A stretch of DNA of 64,000 bases. Source: Enterococcus sp. BWB1-3 (GTDB taxonomy: Bacteria > Bacillota > Bacilli > Lactobacillales > Enterococcaceae). Below the pieces are notes generated by a model. The model ran no database searches, had not been told where the DNA came from, and saw only the letters and a program-made list of their open reading frames with translations. The stretch covers positions 1 through 64,000 of the forward strand of contig NZ_JADOEP010000016.1 in the NCBI RefSeq assembly GCF_016745275.1. The letters run 5' to 3'. The position numbers and the translations under genes were made by a program. Positions 1 through 8,283 of the stretch are shown in pieces (positions within the stretch are counted from its first letter, which is position 1; each line of letters opens with the position of its first letter).

Positions 1-20
1 AACCCCCAGACAACAATTTG

Positions 21-110
21 AACAAGAAGCTTTTATAGTTGTGAGTTGATTTGACAGTGAGCCTCTTGGAATGTGGCTTAAGTCTGGGAAGTCTGGCGGA
101 TACCAGACTG
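21..110 (+). repeat. Structured repeat, copy A (covarying hairpins)
   Basis: About 90 bp that align, with a single 1-nt indel, to 4434-4523. Two hairpins are visible: AGCC (60-63) with GGCT (75-78), and GTCTGG (91-96) with CCAGAC (103-108). In the other copy the first stem reads AGTC/GACT, a compensatory change. The flanks (GTGAGTTG near 41-48, CAACTCAC near 133-140) could close a larger fold. The element lies upstream of the bacteriocin promoter. The RNA class is not recognised; strand is a guess. It could be a mobile-element-associated RNA. Confidence 0.5.
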
Positions 111-205
111 TCCTGATCAGACTGCCACACACCAACTCACAATCAAATCAACAACGGAACGTAGAGATAACAGACATTTTTCACTTATTTCGAAAAGTGG
201 CTAAC

Positions 206-234
206 TTGTTCTTGAAATTTGGGTTAAATATATT
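206..234 (+). promoter_or_regulatory. Putative sigma-A promoter of the bacteriocin gene
   Basis: TTGTTC (206-211), a 17-nt spacer and TATATT (229-234) sit about 35 nt before the start codon of the lactococcin-972-like gene. Match is moderate; assigned by inspection only. Confidence 0.45.
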
Positions 235-268
235 TCAAACAACATTAAATGTGTGGAGGAGGATATTT

Positions 269-544
269 ATGAAAAAAATAGTTATTTATACATTATCTTT
301 AATTGTTTTGGCTACTGGTGGTATCGCTGTCTCAGCAGCAACGGAATACCCTGATGGTGGTACATGGAATTATGGTGTCGGTGTCACAGGTTCATATTCT
401 GATTATTTCCATGGTACTAAACGCCACAGCGCTACTGTAAAAAAAGGTTCAGAGGAATCTTATCAAGCTCAAGGGGCTGGCGTGTGGGCTAAGGCTCGTC
501 TTGGCGCATATTCAGGATGTAATTTCTATTATAATTATTGGTAG
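269..544 (+). CDS. Lactococcin 972 family bacteriocin precursor
   Basis: A 91-aa secreted precursor. Residues 1 to about 23 form a Sec signal peptide (KK, hydrophobic core, AVSA cleavage region). The mature part begins near ATEYPDGGTW and carries the family hallmarks: GTW near its N-terminus, YSDYFHGTKRHSATV, AGVWAKA, and a C-terminus FYYNYW. Lactococcin 972 is an unmodified Sec-exported bacteriocin that binds lipid II and blocks septum formation. The start is the ATG preceded by GGAGGAGG; an upstream in-frame ATG at 71 lies in the structured repeat and is unlikely. Genes for a DUF1430 membrane protein and ABC ATPase follow, as usual for this family. Activity itself is inferred. Confidence 0.9.
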   Translation: MKKIVIYTLSLIVLATGGIAVSAATEYPDGGTWNYGVGVTGSYSDYFHGTKRHSATVKKGSEESYQAQGAGVWAKARLGAYSGCNFYYNYW

Positions 545-585
545 AATGGCTTTGAGAGAGTAGACATATTCTCTCAACTATAATA

Positions 586-620
586 GGAACGGGGCGTATG
601 TATTTTACGTTCCGTTTTTC
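586..620 (+). terminator. Intrinsic terminator/attenuator between bacteriocin and ABC genes
   Basis: GGAACG (586-591) pairs with CGTTCC (608-613), followed by GTTTTTC. A second hairpin (TTGAGAGA/TCTCTCAA, 552-577) precedes it without a T-run. The arrangement would let the bacteriocin be made in excess over the downstream membrane genes. Confidence 0.6.
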
Positions 621-642
621 TTTAAAATTAGGGGGAACTACT

Positions 643-2814
643 TTGAAAAAAGCAATGATCTTATTCCTATCTATAATAACCATTTTAATAAGTATTGCAT
701 TTGCACTAAATAAAAAATCAGAAGAAGGTAAATATTATGATAATATTGAGTTAACTAGTAATTCCACTCATTTTTTCATAAAAGATTCGGATATATCAAT
801 TGACGATCAGTTATCAGAGTTTTCTTCTTTATCAAAAAAATACAACGCTACATTTATTCGTTCTGATATTTTAACAGAAAATGGAAAAACATATATTTAT
901 AAATCAGGTATATATTCCACTCATTATTTTGATCAATTGGGTATCAAACTAGCAAGTGGAAAAATCCCTGCTTCTAATAATGAGTTTCTTGCAAATTATA
1001 ATACTGAAGATAACAATCAAAGTGGCCGTATTTCGAATATGTTTTCCGATAAGAAGTTAATTTTTGGAACATTGCAGGATTTTTATGATAAAAATAAAAT
1101 GAGTGTAAATGGTAGCTATACACTTATATCAGAATCAAAAGATTCAGATGATATTTTAAATCAGATTTCTACAGTCTTTAAAATTCCTAAAGATGAACTG
1201 TTAAAAGCTACTTATGAGCAAGCATATGGTCAAGGAACGATATACTTGTTAGTGTTAGTGCTATCAATCATTATCATGGCAATATTCTGCCTGATGAGTG
1301 CATTTTATCCAATTGCTAAATTAAAAGAAATCGGTGTGATGAAGTTGCTTGGCTTTAAAGATATAGATATTTGGCTAAAGCTTAATAAAGTTATATTATT
1401 AGTCCCTGCTCTTTTCTATATATGTACACTTCCTATTCAATCCTTTATTATTTCAGATAGCAATCTATCTTATTTCTTGGAATTAACGTTAGTTGAATTA
1501 GTTGTTTTTGTATTAGCTTGGATATTTTCTTTAGTAATGTTAATCATTATTAGACGCTATAATCTCTCGGATATTTTAAAAAATTTCTTTAATTTAAAAT
1601 TTTCACTTTATTTCAGTTATCTATTGAAGTTCTTCGTTTTCGTTGCCGTTGTTGCCGTTATTCCTTTGTTAGTAACAGAATTAAATACTCTACAAAAGGA
1701 CTTAAAAGCAAAAGATTTATATGAACAGCAGAAACATTATCTTACACTATCAAAGTTTAACTACGTTGATGATGAATTCCAAGAGTCTCTCCAAGGGAAA
1801 GGAAAATTAGATTCTAAATTAATTAATCTGTATAAAGAGTTAGATACTTCAGCTGACATTCAATATGTTTCTGTAAGTAATATAAATGGTACCGTATTTA
1901 ACGGAGCTAAAATAAATACAAGTAAATTTAAAGATATAAAATTTGATAATTCGGATGATTATCTAATTATGAGTGCTAATGAGAACTATCTGAAAAGAAT
2001 TCAATTCAACTTACCAACACCTTTATCAAAAATATATTCTGAAACAGAAATGACTTATCTAGTTCCTGAATATTTGAAAAAAGATTTTGAAAAAACAGAA
2101 TTTTTTATAAGAATTCAACTCGCATCTCTTCTATCGGATAACTCGTTTGAAAATATTGAAGATATCCCAATTAGGTTTATCTTTTATCCAAACAATGAAA
2201 ACGAAATATTTTCTGAAAATATAGAAATGATAGGAAATAATAAGACATTTATAAAAAATCCAATTATTTTTTGCATAAATAACAACACAATAAACACAAG
2301 TAGCATGTTCCTAAAAAATAGTCCATTAAGTAATCCACTTAGAATTGAGAATACTAAAGAAAATAAACTTGCTATAAGTGAAGCAATAATAAATAACAAC
2401 CTTGATAATAATTCTATACAATTTGAAAATATTCTTTCCACAGGCTTTGCACAAGAATTGCTTATTTCACAATCTAGTGTAGGGATTTGGATTACTATCC
2501 TATGTCTAACGATTTCAGTTAGCGTATTAGCTTCTTATTACATTATATTGATTATTTTGGCTTCCAAGAGAAAAGAAATGATTATATCAAGACTTTTAGG
2601 CTATACTTTCTATGATAGGTATCGCAATGAAATTTTTTATTTCTTTTCCATCTATATTTTTGGACTGATAGAAATAGTCATTTTGAATAAGCAACTACTA
2701 TCAATGTTAGCTTACTTGTTACTAGTATCAATAGATATTTTTATTATTTTCTTAATGGTTACTCGATATGAAAAAGGAACACTTAGTGCAGGTTTGAAGG
2801 GGGACGTAAGATGA
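643..2814 (+). CDS. Bacteriocin-associated integral membrane protein (DUF1430 family)
   Basis: About 723 aa. A hydrophobic N-terminal segment (ILFLSIITILISIAFAL) is followed by an extracellular region. Membrane segments appear near residues 195-215, 250-330 and 340-360, then a large outside domain and a C-terminal group of four helices. This FtsX-like layout is that of the permease found with lactococcin-972-type bacteriocins (immunity/export ABC). I chose the TTG at 643 because AGGGGG lies 7 nt upstream; an in-frame ATG at 598 falls inside the terminator hairpin. It overlaps the ATPase gene by ATGA, so they are translationally coupled. Whether it exports the bacteriocin or protects the producer is not settled by sequence. 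Confidence 0.85.
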   Translation: MKKAMILFLSIITILISIAFALNKKSEEGKYYDNIELTSNSTHFFIKDSDISIDDQLSEFSSLSKKYNATFIRSDILTENGKTYIYKSGIYSTHYFDQLGIKLASGKIPASNNEFLANYNTEDNNQSGRISNMFSDKKLIFGTLQDFYDKNKMSVNGSYTLISESKDSDDILNQISTVFKIPKDELLKATYEQAYGQGTIYLLVLVLSIIIMAIFCLMSAFYPIAKLKEIGVMKLLGFKDIDIWLKLNKVILLVPALFYICTLPIQSFIISDSNLSYFLELTLVELVVFVLAWIFSLVMLIIIRRYNLSDILKNFFNLKFSLYFSYLLKFFVFVAVVAVIPLLVTELNTLQKDLKAKDLYEQQKHYLTLSKFNYVDDEFQESLQGKGKLDSKLINLYKELDTSADIQYVSVSNINGTVFNGAKINTSKFKDIKFDNSDDYLIMSANENYLKRIQFNLPTPLSKIYSETEMTYLVPEYLKKDFEKTEFFIRIQLASLLSDNSFENIEDIPIRFIFYPNNENEIFSENIEMIGNNKTFIKNPIIFCINNNTINTSSMFLKNSPLSNPLRIENTKENKLAISEAIINNNLDNNSIQFENILSTGFAQELLISQSSVGIWITILCLTISVSVLASYYIILIILASKRKEMIISRLLGYTFYDRYRNEIFYFFSIYIFGLIEIVILNKQLLSMLAYLLLVSIDIFIIFLMVTRYEKGTLSAGLKGDVR

Positions 2815-3452
2815 GTATTATTAATATCAAAAACTTCAATAAAAGTTTCGGGGATAAAGTCGTTTTTAAAGATTTTAATTTAGAAATCAACGATGGCGAT
2901 ATGGTTGCAATAACCGGCCCTAGTGGGTGCGGAAAAACAACTTTGCTTAATACCATTGGCTTGATTGAGCCCATTGAACAAGGTGAATATCATATTTTTC
3001 AGAAAGCAGCACCAAAAATAAATTCGAAGCAATCCAATAAAATGATTAGAGAAAACATTTCATATTTGTTCCAAAATTTCGCATTAGTCGACAATTTTAC
3101 TATAAAAGAAAATTTACTGATGGCGTTAAGATATGTGAAACAAACAAAAAAAGAAAAAGAAGAGTTAATAGATAATGCACTACGAATGGTTGGATTAGAA
3201 AATTATCAAAAATTAAAAGTATTTGAAATTTCAGGTGGAGAACAACAGCGAGTTGCTATTGCTCGTTGCCTATTAAAACCAAGTAAATTAATTCTCGCGG
3301 ATGAACCAACTGGATCACTGGATACTAAAAATAGAGATGAAATTTTAGCAATCTTGAACCAGTTAAACAAAAATGGGCAAACTATTATCATAGTAACACA
3401 TGATAACAAAGTAGCAGAGAGTTGTCATCATACTATTAGGCTCGGTATATAA
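2811..3452 (+). CDS. ABC transporter ATP-binding protein, lactococcin-972 group
   Basis: 213 aa, a single nucleotide-binding domain of the LolD/MacB type. Walker [10 protein letters not shown] lies near residue 37, the Q-loop near LFQNF, the signature SGGEQQR near 140, Walker [13 protein letters not shown] near 160, and the switch His in IIVTHDNK. It starts on the ATGA shared with the membrane protein, so the pair forms one exporter/immunity transporter. The best-known equivalents are the putative bacteriocin-export ATPases beside lactococcin 972. Function in self-protection or export is inferred from context. Confidence 0.9.
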   Translation: MSIINIKNFNKSFGDKVVFKDFNLEINDGDMVAITGPSGCGKTTLLNTIGLIEPIEQGEYHIFQKAAPKINSKQSNKMIRENISYLFQNFALVDNFTIKENLLMALRYVKQTKKEKEELIDNALRMVGLENYQKLKVFEISGGEQQRVAIARCLLKPSKLILADEPTGSLDTKNRDEILAILNQLNKNGQTIIIVTHDNKVAESCHHTIRLGI

Positions 3453-3469
3453 AAAGGAAGGAGCTACAA

Positions 3470-3892
3470 ATGAAATTACAAAATAGAACACTTAAGAAAC
3501 TATTGATTTTGATTCTTTTGGTAGTTGGTGTTATTTCTTCCTTTTTTTATGTAACATCACGATTTGATTCGCTAAATAGATTTAATCCTCTAGTAAAAAT
3601 GCAAATTGGATACGCAATTGTACCTGAAAAGGTGACATACAATGGTGGAAAAGAATACGCTGATGATGGAAAGCGTCAAATACCAGATGATTATAAGAAT
3701 ATTGAAGTAATAAATTTAACTACTATGAAAATTGAAAAATTAACATTTAAAGGTGGGCAAGCTCCAGAAGATCATAATTATGTTAAGGTTCATTATAAAG
3801 GAAGCTATGTATACAAAATAACATTTATAATAGATGATTCAGTTCCTAGTGCTGTGATGAAAGTAATGAGAAAAAATAAAACTGCTGAATAA
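3470..3892 (+). CDS. YxeA-like secreted/anchored protein
   Basis: 140 aa with an N-terminal membrane segment (LLILILLVVGVISSFFYV) and an extracytoplasmic domain. The pattern 'IEVINLTTMKIEKLTFKG...NYVKVHYKG...V' followed by a PSAVMKVM tail recalls the YxeA (DUF1093) family, small proteins often encoded beside MacB-type ABC transporters and bacteriocin loci. It starts 17 nt after the ATPase with AAGGAAGGAG upstream, so it belongs to the same operon. A role in immunity is possible but only contextual. Family assignment is moderate. Confidence 0.6.
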   Translation: MKLQNRTLKKLLILILLVVGVISSFFYVTSRFDSLNRFNPLVKMQIGYAIVPEKVTYNGGKEYADDGKRQIPDDYKNIEVINLTTMKIEKLTFKGGQAPEDHNYVKVHYKGSYVYKITFIIDDSVPSAVMKVMRKNKTAE

Positions 3893-3898
3893 TAAAAC

Positions 3899-4385
3899 GG
3901 CTCTATACTTTATGATGTTGGTGAGAAATCACTGGCATCTTTTTTAGTAAAAATATATGGAAAAGGCACCCTACAATCCTTTAAAATAAAGTCGTCAAAA
4001 ACCACTTTAAAGGAAAATGCACGATGTCCTATTCAGATTCTATCAAAGATATGCTCGATACTCTAGACTTAACTCTTCATTTCGAAGAAAATTGTTTTTC
4101 TAAAGAACTAATCAAGGAACAGGTGTGTATGTTTTTTTCTGGTGTCCTCGATGACGCCCCTCGCAATTATCCGCATTGCTTATGTTCTATGGCTTCTGTG
4201 ATTATCCGCTGGAGATTTACATCAAAACCTGCACTCATTCTAATGAATAAAGTATCCGAGTTTCAAACGTACGTGAACAATTCGAACAGAAGAAACGGCA
4301 ATGACAGAGATTGCGCGACAGAAAAATGTCTCGGTTTCTTCAGTTTATCGCGTAATGAAACAATTCTATGAACTGAAAAAGATGA
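3899..4385 (+). pseudogene. ISL3-family transposase remnant
   Basis: The sequence opens with a GGCTCT-type end and then the N-terminal part of an ISL3 transposase: ATG at 4024, SYSDSIKDML, HFEEN, degenerate Cys motif (YPHCLC), VIIRWRFTSKPALILMN and VSEFQTYV. Reading then jumps frame to MTEIARQKNVSVSSVYRVMK (from about 4302), the helix-turn-helix of the same protein; the zinc-finger/linker between them is deleted. Nothing of the catalytic domain is visible after about 4385. This is an inactive, internally deleted and 3'-truncated copy. A full element would be about 430 aa. Confidence 0.8.
3914..3946 (+). terminator. Intrinsic terminator after the bacteriocin operon
   Basis: GATGTTGGTGA pairs with TCACTGGCATC (one bulge/mismatch) followed by TTTTTT. 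It overlaps what looks like the left end of the ISL3-type remnant (GGCTCTATAC at 3899), so it may be IS-borne. Confidence 0.55.
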
Positions 4386-4433
4386 GGCAGCTCACCTTGT
4401 CCTAATTTTATGCTAATATCAGTTAGACTATCG

Positions 4434-4523
4434 AACAAGAAGTTTAACTAGTGGTGAATTTATTAGATAGTGAGTCTCCTATAACGTGACTTCACGTCCG
4501 GGAAGCCTGGCAAATGCCAAGGT
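4434..4523 (+). repeat. Structured repeat, copy B
   Basis: Aligns with 21-110. Stem 1 is AGTC (4473-4476)/GACT (4488-4491), covarying with AGCC/GGCT in copy A. Stem 2 is CCTGGC (4506-4511) with GCC-A-AGG (4516-4522). GGGAAG before stem 2 is conserved. It follows the ISL3 remnant, so the two copies bracket the bacteriocin cassette and the IS piece. Confidence 0.5.
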
Positions 4524-5086
4524 AACTTTTTGAAAACATACTATTAATATTGCCTGTAACTCTTGAGATGTCAACATTTCAAGGAGGGTCATAATTAGTT
4601 GATAAACGGCAAGAATTTAATTGACTATAGAATGTATAGCTCCTACTTTATAATTCCTGATACATTTTTATACACCGGAATCCCATTTTGCCCATTATCT
4701 AGTATCAGCATTATATATTGTGTGATTAGGCAAGCTCTTGGATATCTTACCATTTAGTACTCTGGATCAAAAAAAGTTCTATTTTTTACCTCGCCCTTAT
4801 GATAGTTCAAACCCCAAAATCGATCCAGAGCCATGGTTTGATGAACAGGAGTATATAATCAGGATTTACAATTACTAAAGTACCGCTTCTGATTTTAAAG
4901 TAACATTGTCTAGAATGGTCATCACTAATACGGCAAAAGAGAAAGAACTTGCAGGCAAGCACCTCTATATTTGAAGTACGAGATTACTCAAAAAGGCAAC
5001 TGCCCTCATGCTTATAAACGTGGTTACGCAAAGAACCAAATTTGTGTAAATGTATTCTTCCGAAATAATTCAATGGTGCAGAACCC
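4524..5086. other. Gene-poor decayed stretch
   Basis: No intact gene. An open frame without a start codon at 4732-4878 (plus) encodes a plausible protein fragment with LPFSTLDQKKFYFLPRPYD and an acidic tail; it may be what remains of a lost gene. I do not recognise the family. A short plus-strand ORF at 4971-5168 overlaps the lipoprotein gene and I do not call it. Confidence 0.3.
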
Positions 5087-5605
5087 TTATAAATCAATCG
5101 TATTCATCAAATCAATTAATTTATTTTGTGAAGCATCTAATTTATCTGCTAAATTCGTATTCACTTGATTATAGGCCTCTTTATCTGCAGCCTCTGCTAA
5201 CTTGTTAAAATAATCTGCTTGAATTTCATTATATTCTTTCAACGCAGCCTGTAGTTCAGTAAGCTCTTTTACTTTTTCTTCATCTGCGTCCAATTGAAGC
5301 TCATCCATTTTTTTAGCTTCCGCTTCCCAAGCTTTGTACTCGTCAGAATTAATAACATCCTTGGCATGCTGACTTACCACTTCAAAATCATCCGATTGCC
5401 CTTCTGACTGCTTCATCATCAATGCCTGTTGCTTCTCGAAATATACCTCAGTAAGTGCAACAAAATCTTCTACTGATGCTTCTTTTGTTTCACCACTACC
5501 TGCCGTGCTGCTTTCATCTTTACTCACATCATTACTTGCTCCGCAACCTACCATTCCGATAGTCAACAGTGTTAACAAAAATCCTACAAATAATTTTTTC
5601 TTCAC
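5087..5605 (-). CDS. Putative lipoprotein, helical, unknown function
   Basis: 172 aa. The N-terminus is a lipoprotein signal peptide: KKK, hydrophobic stretch and lipobox IGMVGC, so Cys21 should be lipidated and the protein anchored on the outer face of the membrane. A Ser/Glu-rich linker (to about residue 45) leads to an acidic, Gln/Glu/Lys-rich, probably all-helical domain with a QADYFNKLAEAADKEAYNQVN segment. The start is a GTG with AAGGGG upstream. The gene stands alone between decayed DNA and a TetR gene on the same strand. No family recognised. Confidence 0.7.
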   Translation of the reverse strand: MKKKLFVGFLLTLLTIGMVGCGASNDVSKDESSTAGSGETKEASVEDFVALTEVYFEKQQALMMKQSEGQSDDFEVVSQHAKDVINSDEYKAWEAEAKKMDELQLDADEEKVKELTELQAALKEYNEIQADYFNKLAEAADKEAYNQVNTNLADKLDASQNKLIDLMNTIDL

Positions 5606-5813
5606 TTTAATTTCCCCTTTTTCATCAGATTAATTCATTATCTATTATGAAGATGCTATTCACAGGCCAGATTAACCTTGATAAATAACAACTATTTTAT
5701 AGATTAATGATACTTTATTAGCAGGTGAAATTCATTTACACTTAACACTCATTTGTCTATTGTTATCAAGAAACACTATGATTAATTCTCTCAAATTAGT
5801 GAGTATCCTAAAT

Positions 5814-6404
5814 CTATTTTGAATTTTTGTACAAGCTATTTAAAGAATCACTCAACATTTTTAGGATGCTCTCCGAAATGAATGTTACAGATTGTTGGAA
5901 TCCTTCTTGAAACCACTTCTCTATAATTATGGCTACTCCTTTTGTCATATATGAAGCGTAGTAATCCAAATCTCGCTTAGAAAATTTTACATAAAAAATA
6001 GTCGGTAACACTCGGATAAAATGATCAAAATACACAGCATACAGTTCATCCATTAACTCCACATCGCTATTTTTATTCATCAACATTTCTATTGCCTCTT
6101 TCCGTTCATAAAAATAACCAGTGATTTCTAATACATTAGGCAATAAGCGCTCAGTTATTTCTGACTTTGATTCCATATCTATCGTCAGTAAAAAAGTAGC
6201 ATTCTTCTTTTGAATTTGTTTAAATCCTTCGATAATTTCTTCTAATAACGATTCAATCACTTCATATTTGTTTGCGTAATAATTATAGAATGTAATCCGA
6301 CTAATAAAAGCTCGCTTAGCAATCTCTGTCGTACTGATCTTATCAATCTGCTTTTCTTTTACCAGTTCTATGACCGCATTTTGTATAACCCGTTTCATTT
6401 GCAT
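5814..6404 (-). CDS. TetR/AcrR family transcriptional regulator
   Basis: 196 aa. The N-terminal 50 residues carry a TetR helix-turn-helix (ISTTEIAKRAFISRITFYNYYANKYEVIESL). The C-terminal part (YASYMTKGVAIIIEKWFQEGFQQSVTFISESI) resembles the TetR_C_8-type ligand domain. Two ATG codons 6 nt apart are possible starts; AAGGAA lies before the first. The lipoprotein gene downstream on the same strand is 208 nt away and is a possible but unproven target. The ligand is unknown. Confidence 0.85.
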   Translation of the reverse strand: MQMKRVIQNAVIELVKEKQIDKISTTEIAKRAFISRITFYNYYANKYEVIESLLEEIIEGFKQIQKKNATFLLTIDMESKSEITERLLPNVLEITGYFYERKEAIEMLMNKNSDVELMDELYAVYFDHFIRVLPTIFYVKFSKRDLDYYASYMTKGVAIIIEKWFQEGFQQSVTFISESILKMLSDSLNSLYKNSK

Positions 6405-6595
6405 GTTAGCATTCCTTTTCTACCATCTTTGAGATTTTAGTATACCGATAAATAATTCATGGGACAAGGTAAAATTAATACCTCCTCTCATCACATAATC
6501 TTGCCTCTAACGCATCTAGAGGTTGACATAAGTTTTGTATTTCTAGCTTATTTCCAGTCATAATTCTAAACGGCTTTGAATTTTTATTTAATTTG

Positions 6596-6991
6596 TTAAA
6601 TTAAGCTGGATAATTGTTTCTCATTTACGTAACTCAAAAATACTTCTAATGGTGTTCGGTAATTTAAGGATTTTCTTGGTATGTGATTTCATTTGGAAAC
6701 AACAGCCGCAACAAAAGCTTGGTCAACTTGATTGAAATCCATCGTTTTAGGTAACCCATCTTTACATAGCAGTCCATTAGAATGCTCGTTTAGCCTACGT
6801 TGTGACAGTGTCCCAGAGTCTGCAAAATAAATAGAAATATCGTTGGAATTACTTATGCTTTTCCAGTTTGAGAATTCCTTTCCACAGTCAAAGGTAATGG
6901 ATTTAAACAAGTTTCGAGGACTATTTTGTAGCCATTCAGTTGTCGTTTTTTCAATATTTGTCAACTTTTTTTCTAAAAACCATAAGAACAA
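6596..6991 (-). pseudogene. IS30-family transposase C-terminal remnant
   Basis: Shows the IS30 catalytic-domain signatures ITFDCGKEFSNWK, IYFADSGTLSQRRLNEHSNGLL and KDGLPKTMDFNQVDQAF, then a TGA codon at about 6689 where the family usually has Arg in SKRNHIPRKSLNYRTP, after which the frame continues to TAA at 6596. The DNA-binding N-terminus and first catalytic residues are missing, so the copy is both truncated and interrupted. No inverted repeats were found by eye. Confidence 0.8.
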
Positions 6992-7172
6992 GAAGAATTG
7001 ACTTTCGCTTGCAGTTTACATCGTATATGCATTTCAGATATTGAACGGGAAAAAGAAACATTTCAATCGACAACATAAAAAAAATTGCTTACACTTTAGA
7101 TATAGAAACATATGAATTATTGATAAAAATAATTAACTACAAAAAATGAAAATAATGACAGGAGAGATTTTT

Positions 7173-7328
7173 ATGTCAGAACAAGATTTTTTTAATTATT
7201 TAACACTTGCTTTAAAAAACTTAGGAAGTGCTAAAGCTTTAGCTTTTAATATTGAAAATGAAATAAAGCGATTACTGAAGATCTATTCTACTGATGAAGT
7301 AATTAACAAATTACAAAATAAAAAATAA
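7173..7328 (+). CDS. Small protein of unknown function, possibly interrupted
   Basis: 51 aa starting at an ATG with AGGAGA 6-7 nt upstream (an in-frame ATG at 7146 lacks this site). The sequence is amphipathic (FFNYLTLALKNLGSAKALAF, then EIKRLLKIYSTDEVINKLQNKK). Directly after the TAA the same frame stays open for 25 codons and encodes a clean membrane helix (KIVSLLIALLTATIIILINF) ending at 7401, then a strong terminator. The stop may therefore have split a ~77-aa tail-anchored protein. Nearby minus-strand small membrane genes suggest a bacteriocin/immunity-like island. No family recognised. Confidence 0.55.
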   Translation: MSEQDFFNYLTLALKNLGSAKALAFNIENEIKRLLKIYSTDEVINKLQNKK

Positions 7329-7404
7329 TCACATCAAAAAATTGTCAGTCTATTAATAGCTTTATTAACAGCTACTATTATAATTCTAATAAATTTCATA
7401 TACT

Positions 7405-7435
7405 AAAAAGGTCATTCAATTAAGGTGACCTTTTT
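7405..7435 (+). terminator. Intrinsic terminator
   Basis: Perfect 10-bp stem AAAAAGGTCA/TGACCTTTTT with an 11-nt loop. It directly follows the hydrophobic frame extension of the small gene at 7173. Confidence 0.8.
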
Positions 7436-7519
7436 CAAACATTAGCTATACAAACTTCAAATATAGAAAATAGTAATAATGTATAGACAACTAATAATTG
7501 GAAGTAAAGCATAAATTTT

Positions 7520-7723
7520 TTATTTAAACTGTTTATGCGTATTCTCACAATACTTACAAGAAAGGTAGCTATTAATCCAGCCGGTCAAATTAACAATAAT
7601 ATAAAACAAAACCGTTAACAATATATTACTTTGGCCTTTAAAAACAGTGAGTACAAACAAAAAACTAACACTTAAGTTGATAAGAAAATAATTATTGTTC
7701 TTAAGTAATCCCAAACTATTCAT
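7520..7723 (-). CDS. Small membrane protein, possible immunity-like
   Basis: 67 aa with two likely membrane helices (FLINLSVSFLFVLTVF and ILLTVLFYIIVNLTGWI) and a Cys-containing tail (SCKYCENTHKQFK). Its ATG lies 4 nt after the stop of an upstream hydrophobic ORF (7728-7862), so the two would be cotranscribed. The ribosome binding site is weak (AGAAG). Size and arrangement fit a bacteriocin-immunity pair, but no family is recognised and the inference rests on context only. Confidence 0.45.
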   Translation of the reverse strand: MNSLGLLKNNNYFLINLSVSFLFVLTVFKGQSNILLTVLFYIIVNLTGWINSYLSCKYCENTHKQFK

Positions 7724-7727
7724 TCTT

Positions 7728-7862
7728 CTAGGACAATAGTGATGCTAAGTAGTGTGCTATAAAAACTAATAATGAAACAACAAAAGCAGCAGTGCCCGTG
7801 ACTCCCGATAGCCACGCAACTACAGAATACGAACCTGAATGTATTACCCCAACAGCTATCAT
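7728..7862 (-). CDS. Hydrophobic Gly/Ala/Ser-rich small peptide, possibly a decayed bacteriocin
   Basis: 44 aa from an ATG, ending in ...AHYLASLLS. Gly/Ala/Ser/Val-rich with a run of small residues (SGVTGTAAFVVSLLVF). The frame is open further upstream (to about 7960) and encodes a charged segment (GDNEVISQIKEDVLQQLPTPNPRARL) but without any start codon, as if the true N-terminus had been lost by frameshift. It is followed after 4 nt by the small membrane protein. It could be a class II-type bacteriocin precursor or a membrane protein fragment; evidence is weak. Confidence 0.35.
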   Translation of the reverse strand: MIAVGVIHSGSYSVVAWLSGVTGTAAFVVSLLVFIAHYLASLLS

Positions 7863-7969
7863 AACAGTTCTGCATGAAAGTCTAGCTCTCGGATTCGGAG
7901 TTGGTAATTGCTGTAAAACATCTTCTTTTATTTGACTAATAACTTCGTTATCTCCAACTAAATATTATT

Positions 7970-8270
7970 ACAAGGTGAACTTGCAAAATACATGAATTTT
8001 ATCACTGAGGTTGAATCCTTTGCTCATTCGGTTATTTCAAAAAAACATACTCTGAAAAAATCATTGAACTCAAAAATTCCAATAAGAGTATTTTTGAATT
8101 ACGTATATAAAGATGTTTGCTCAACTTAATTTGACAAATAAAATGTTATGCAGCTGGTAAGGGCACAAAAAGTTTACCTTCAATTAACAATATTTTTTTG
8201 TTATCAGATAGTGTGATATAATCTCTCTATCTATTTGAATTTACTCAATTAGAGTACTAACAATAAAGTA
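7970..8270. other. AT-rich intergenic region
   Basis: About 300 bp without a gene. It contains the promoter region of the Mga-like regulator (a TATAAT at about 8215-8220) and short out-of-frame remnants of the minus-strand peptide gene. Confidence 0.4.
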
Positions 8271-8283
8271 AAAAAAAGAAGTG

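Noticed and set aside
71-268. Upstream extension of the bacteriocin reading frame to ATG 71
   Set aside because: It runs through the structured repeat and promoter, has no ribosome binding site, and would bury the signal peptide; the ATG at 269 has GGAGGAGG.
4971-5168. Plus-strand 65-codon frame
   Set aside because: Overlaps the 3' end of the well-formed lipoprotein gene and lacks a ribosome binding site.
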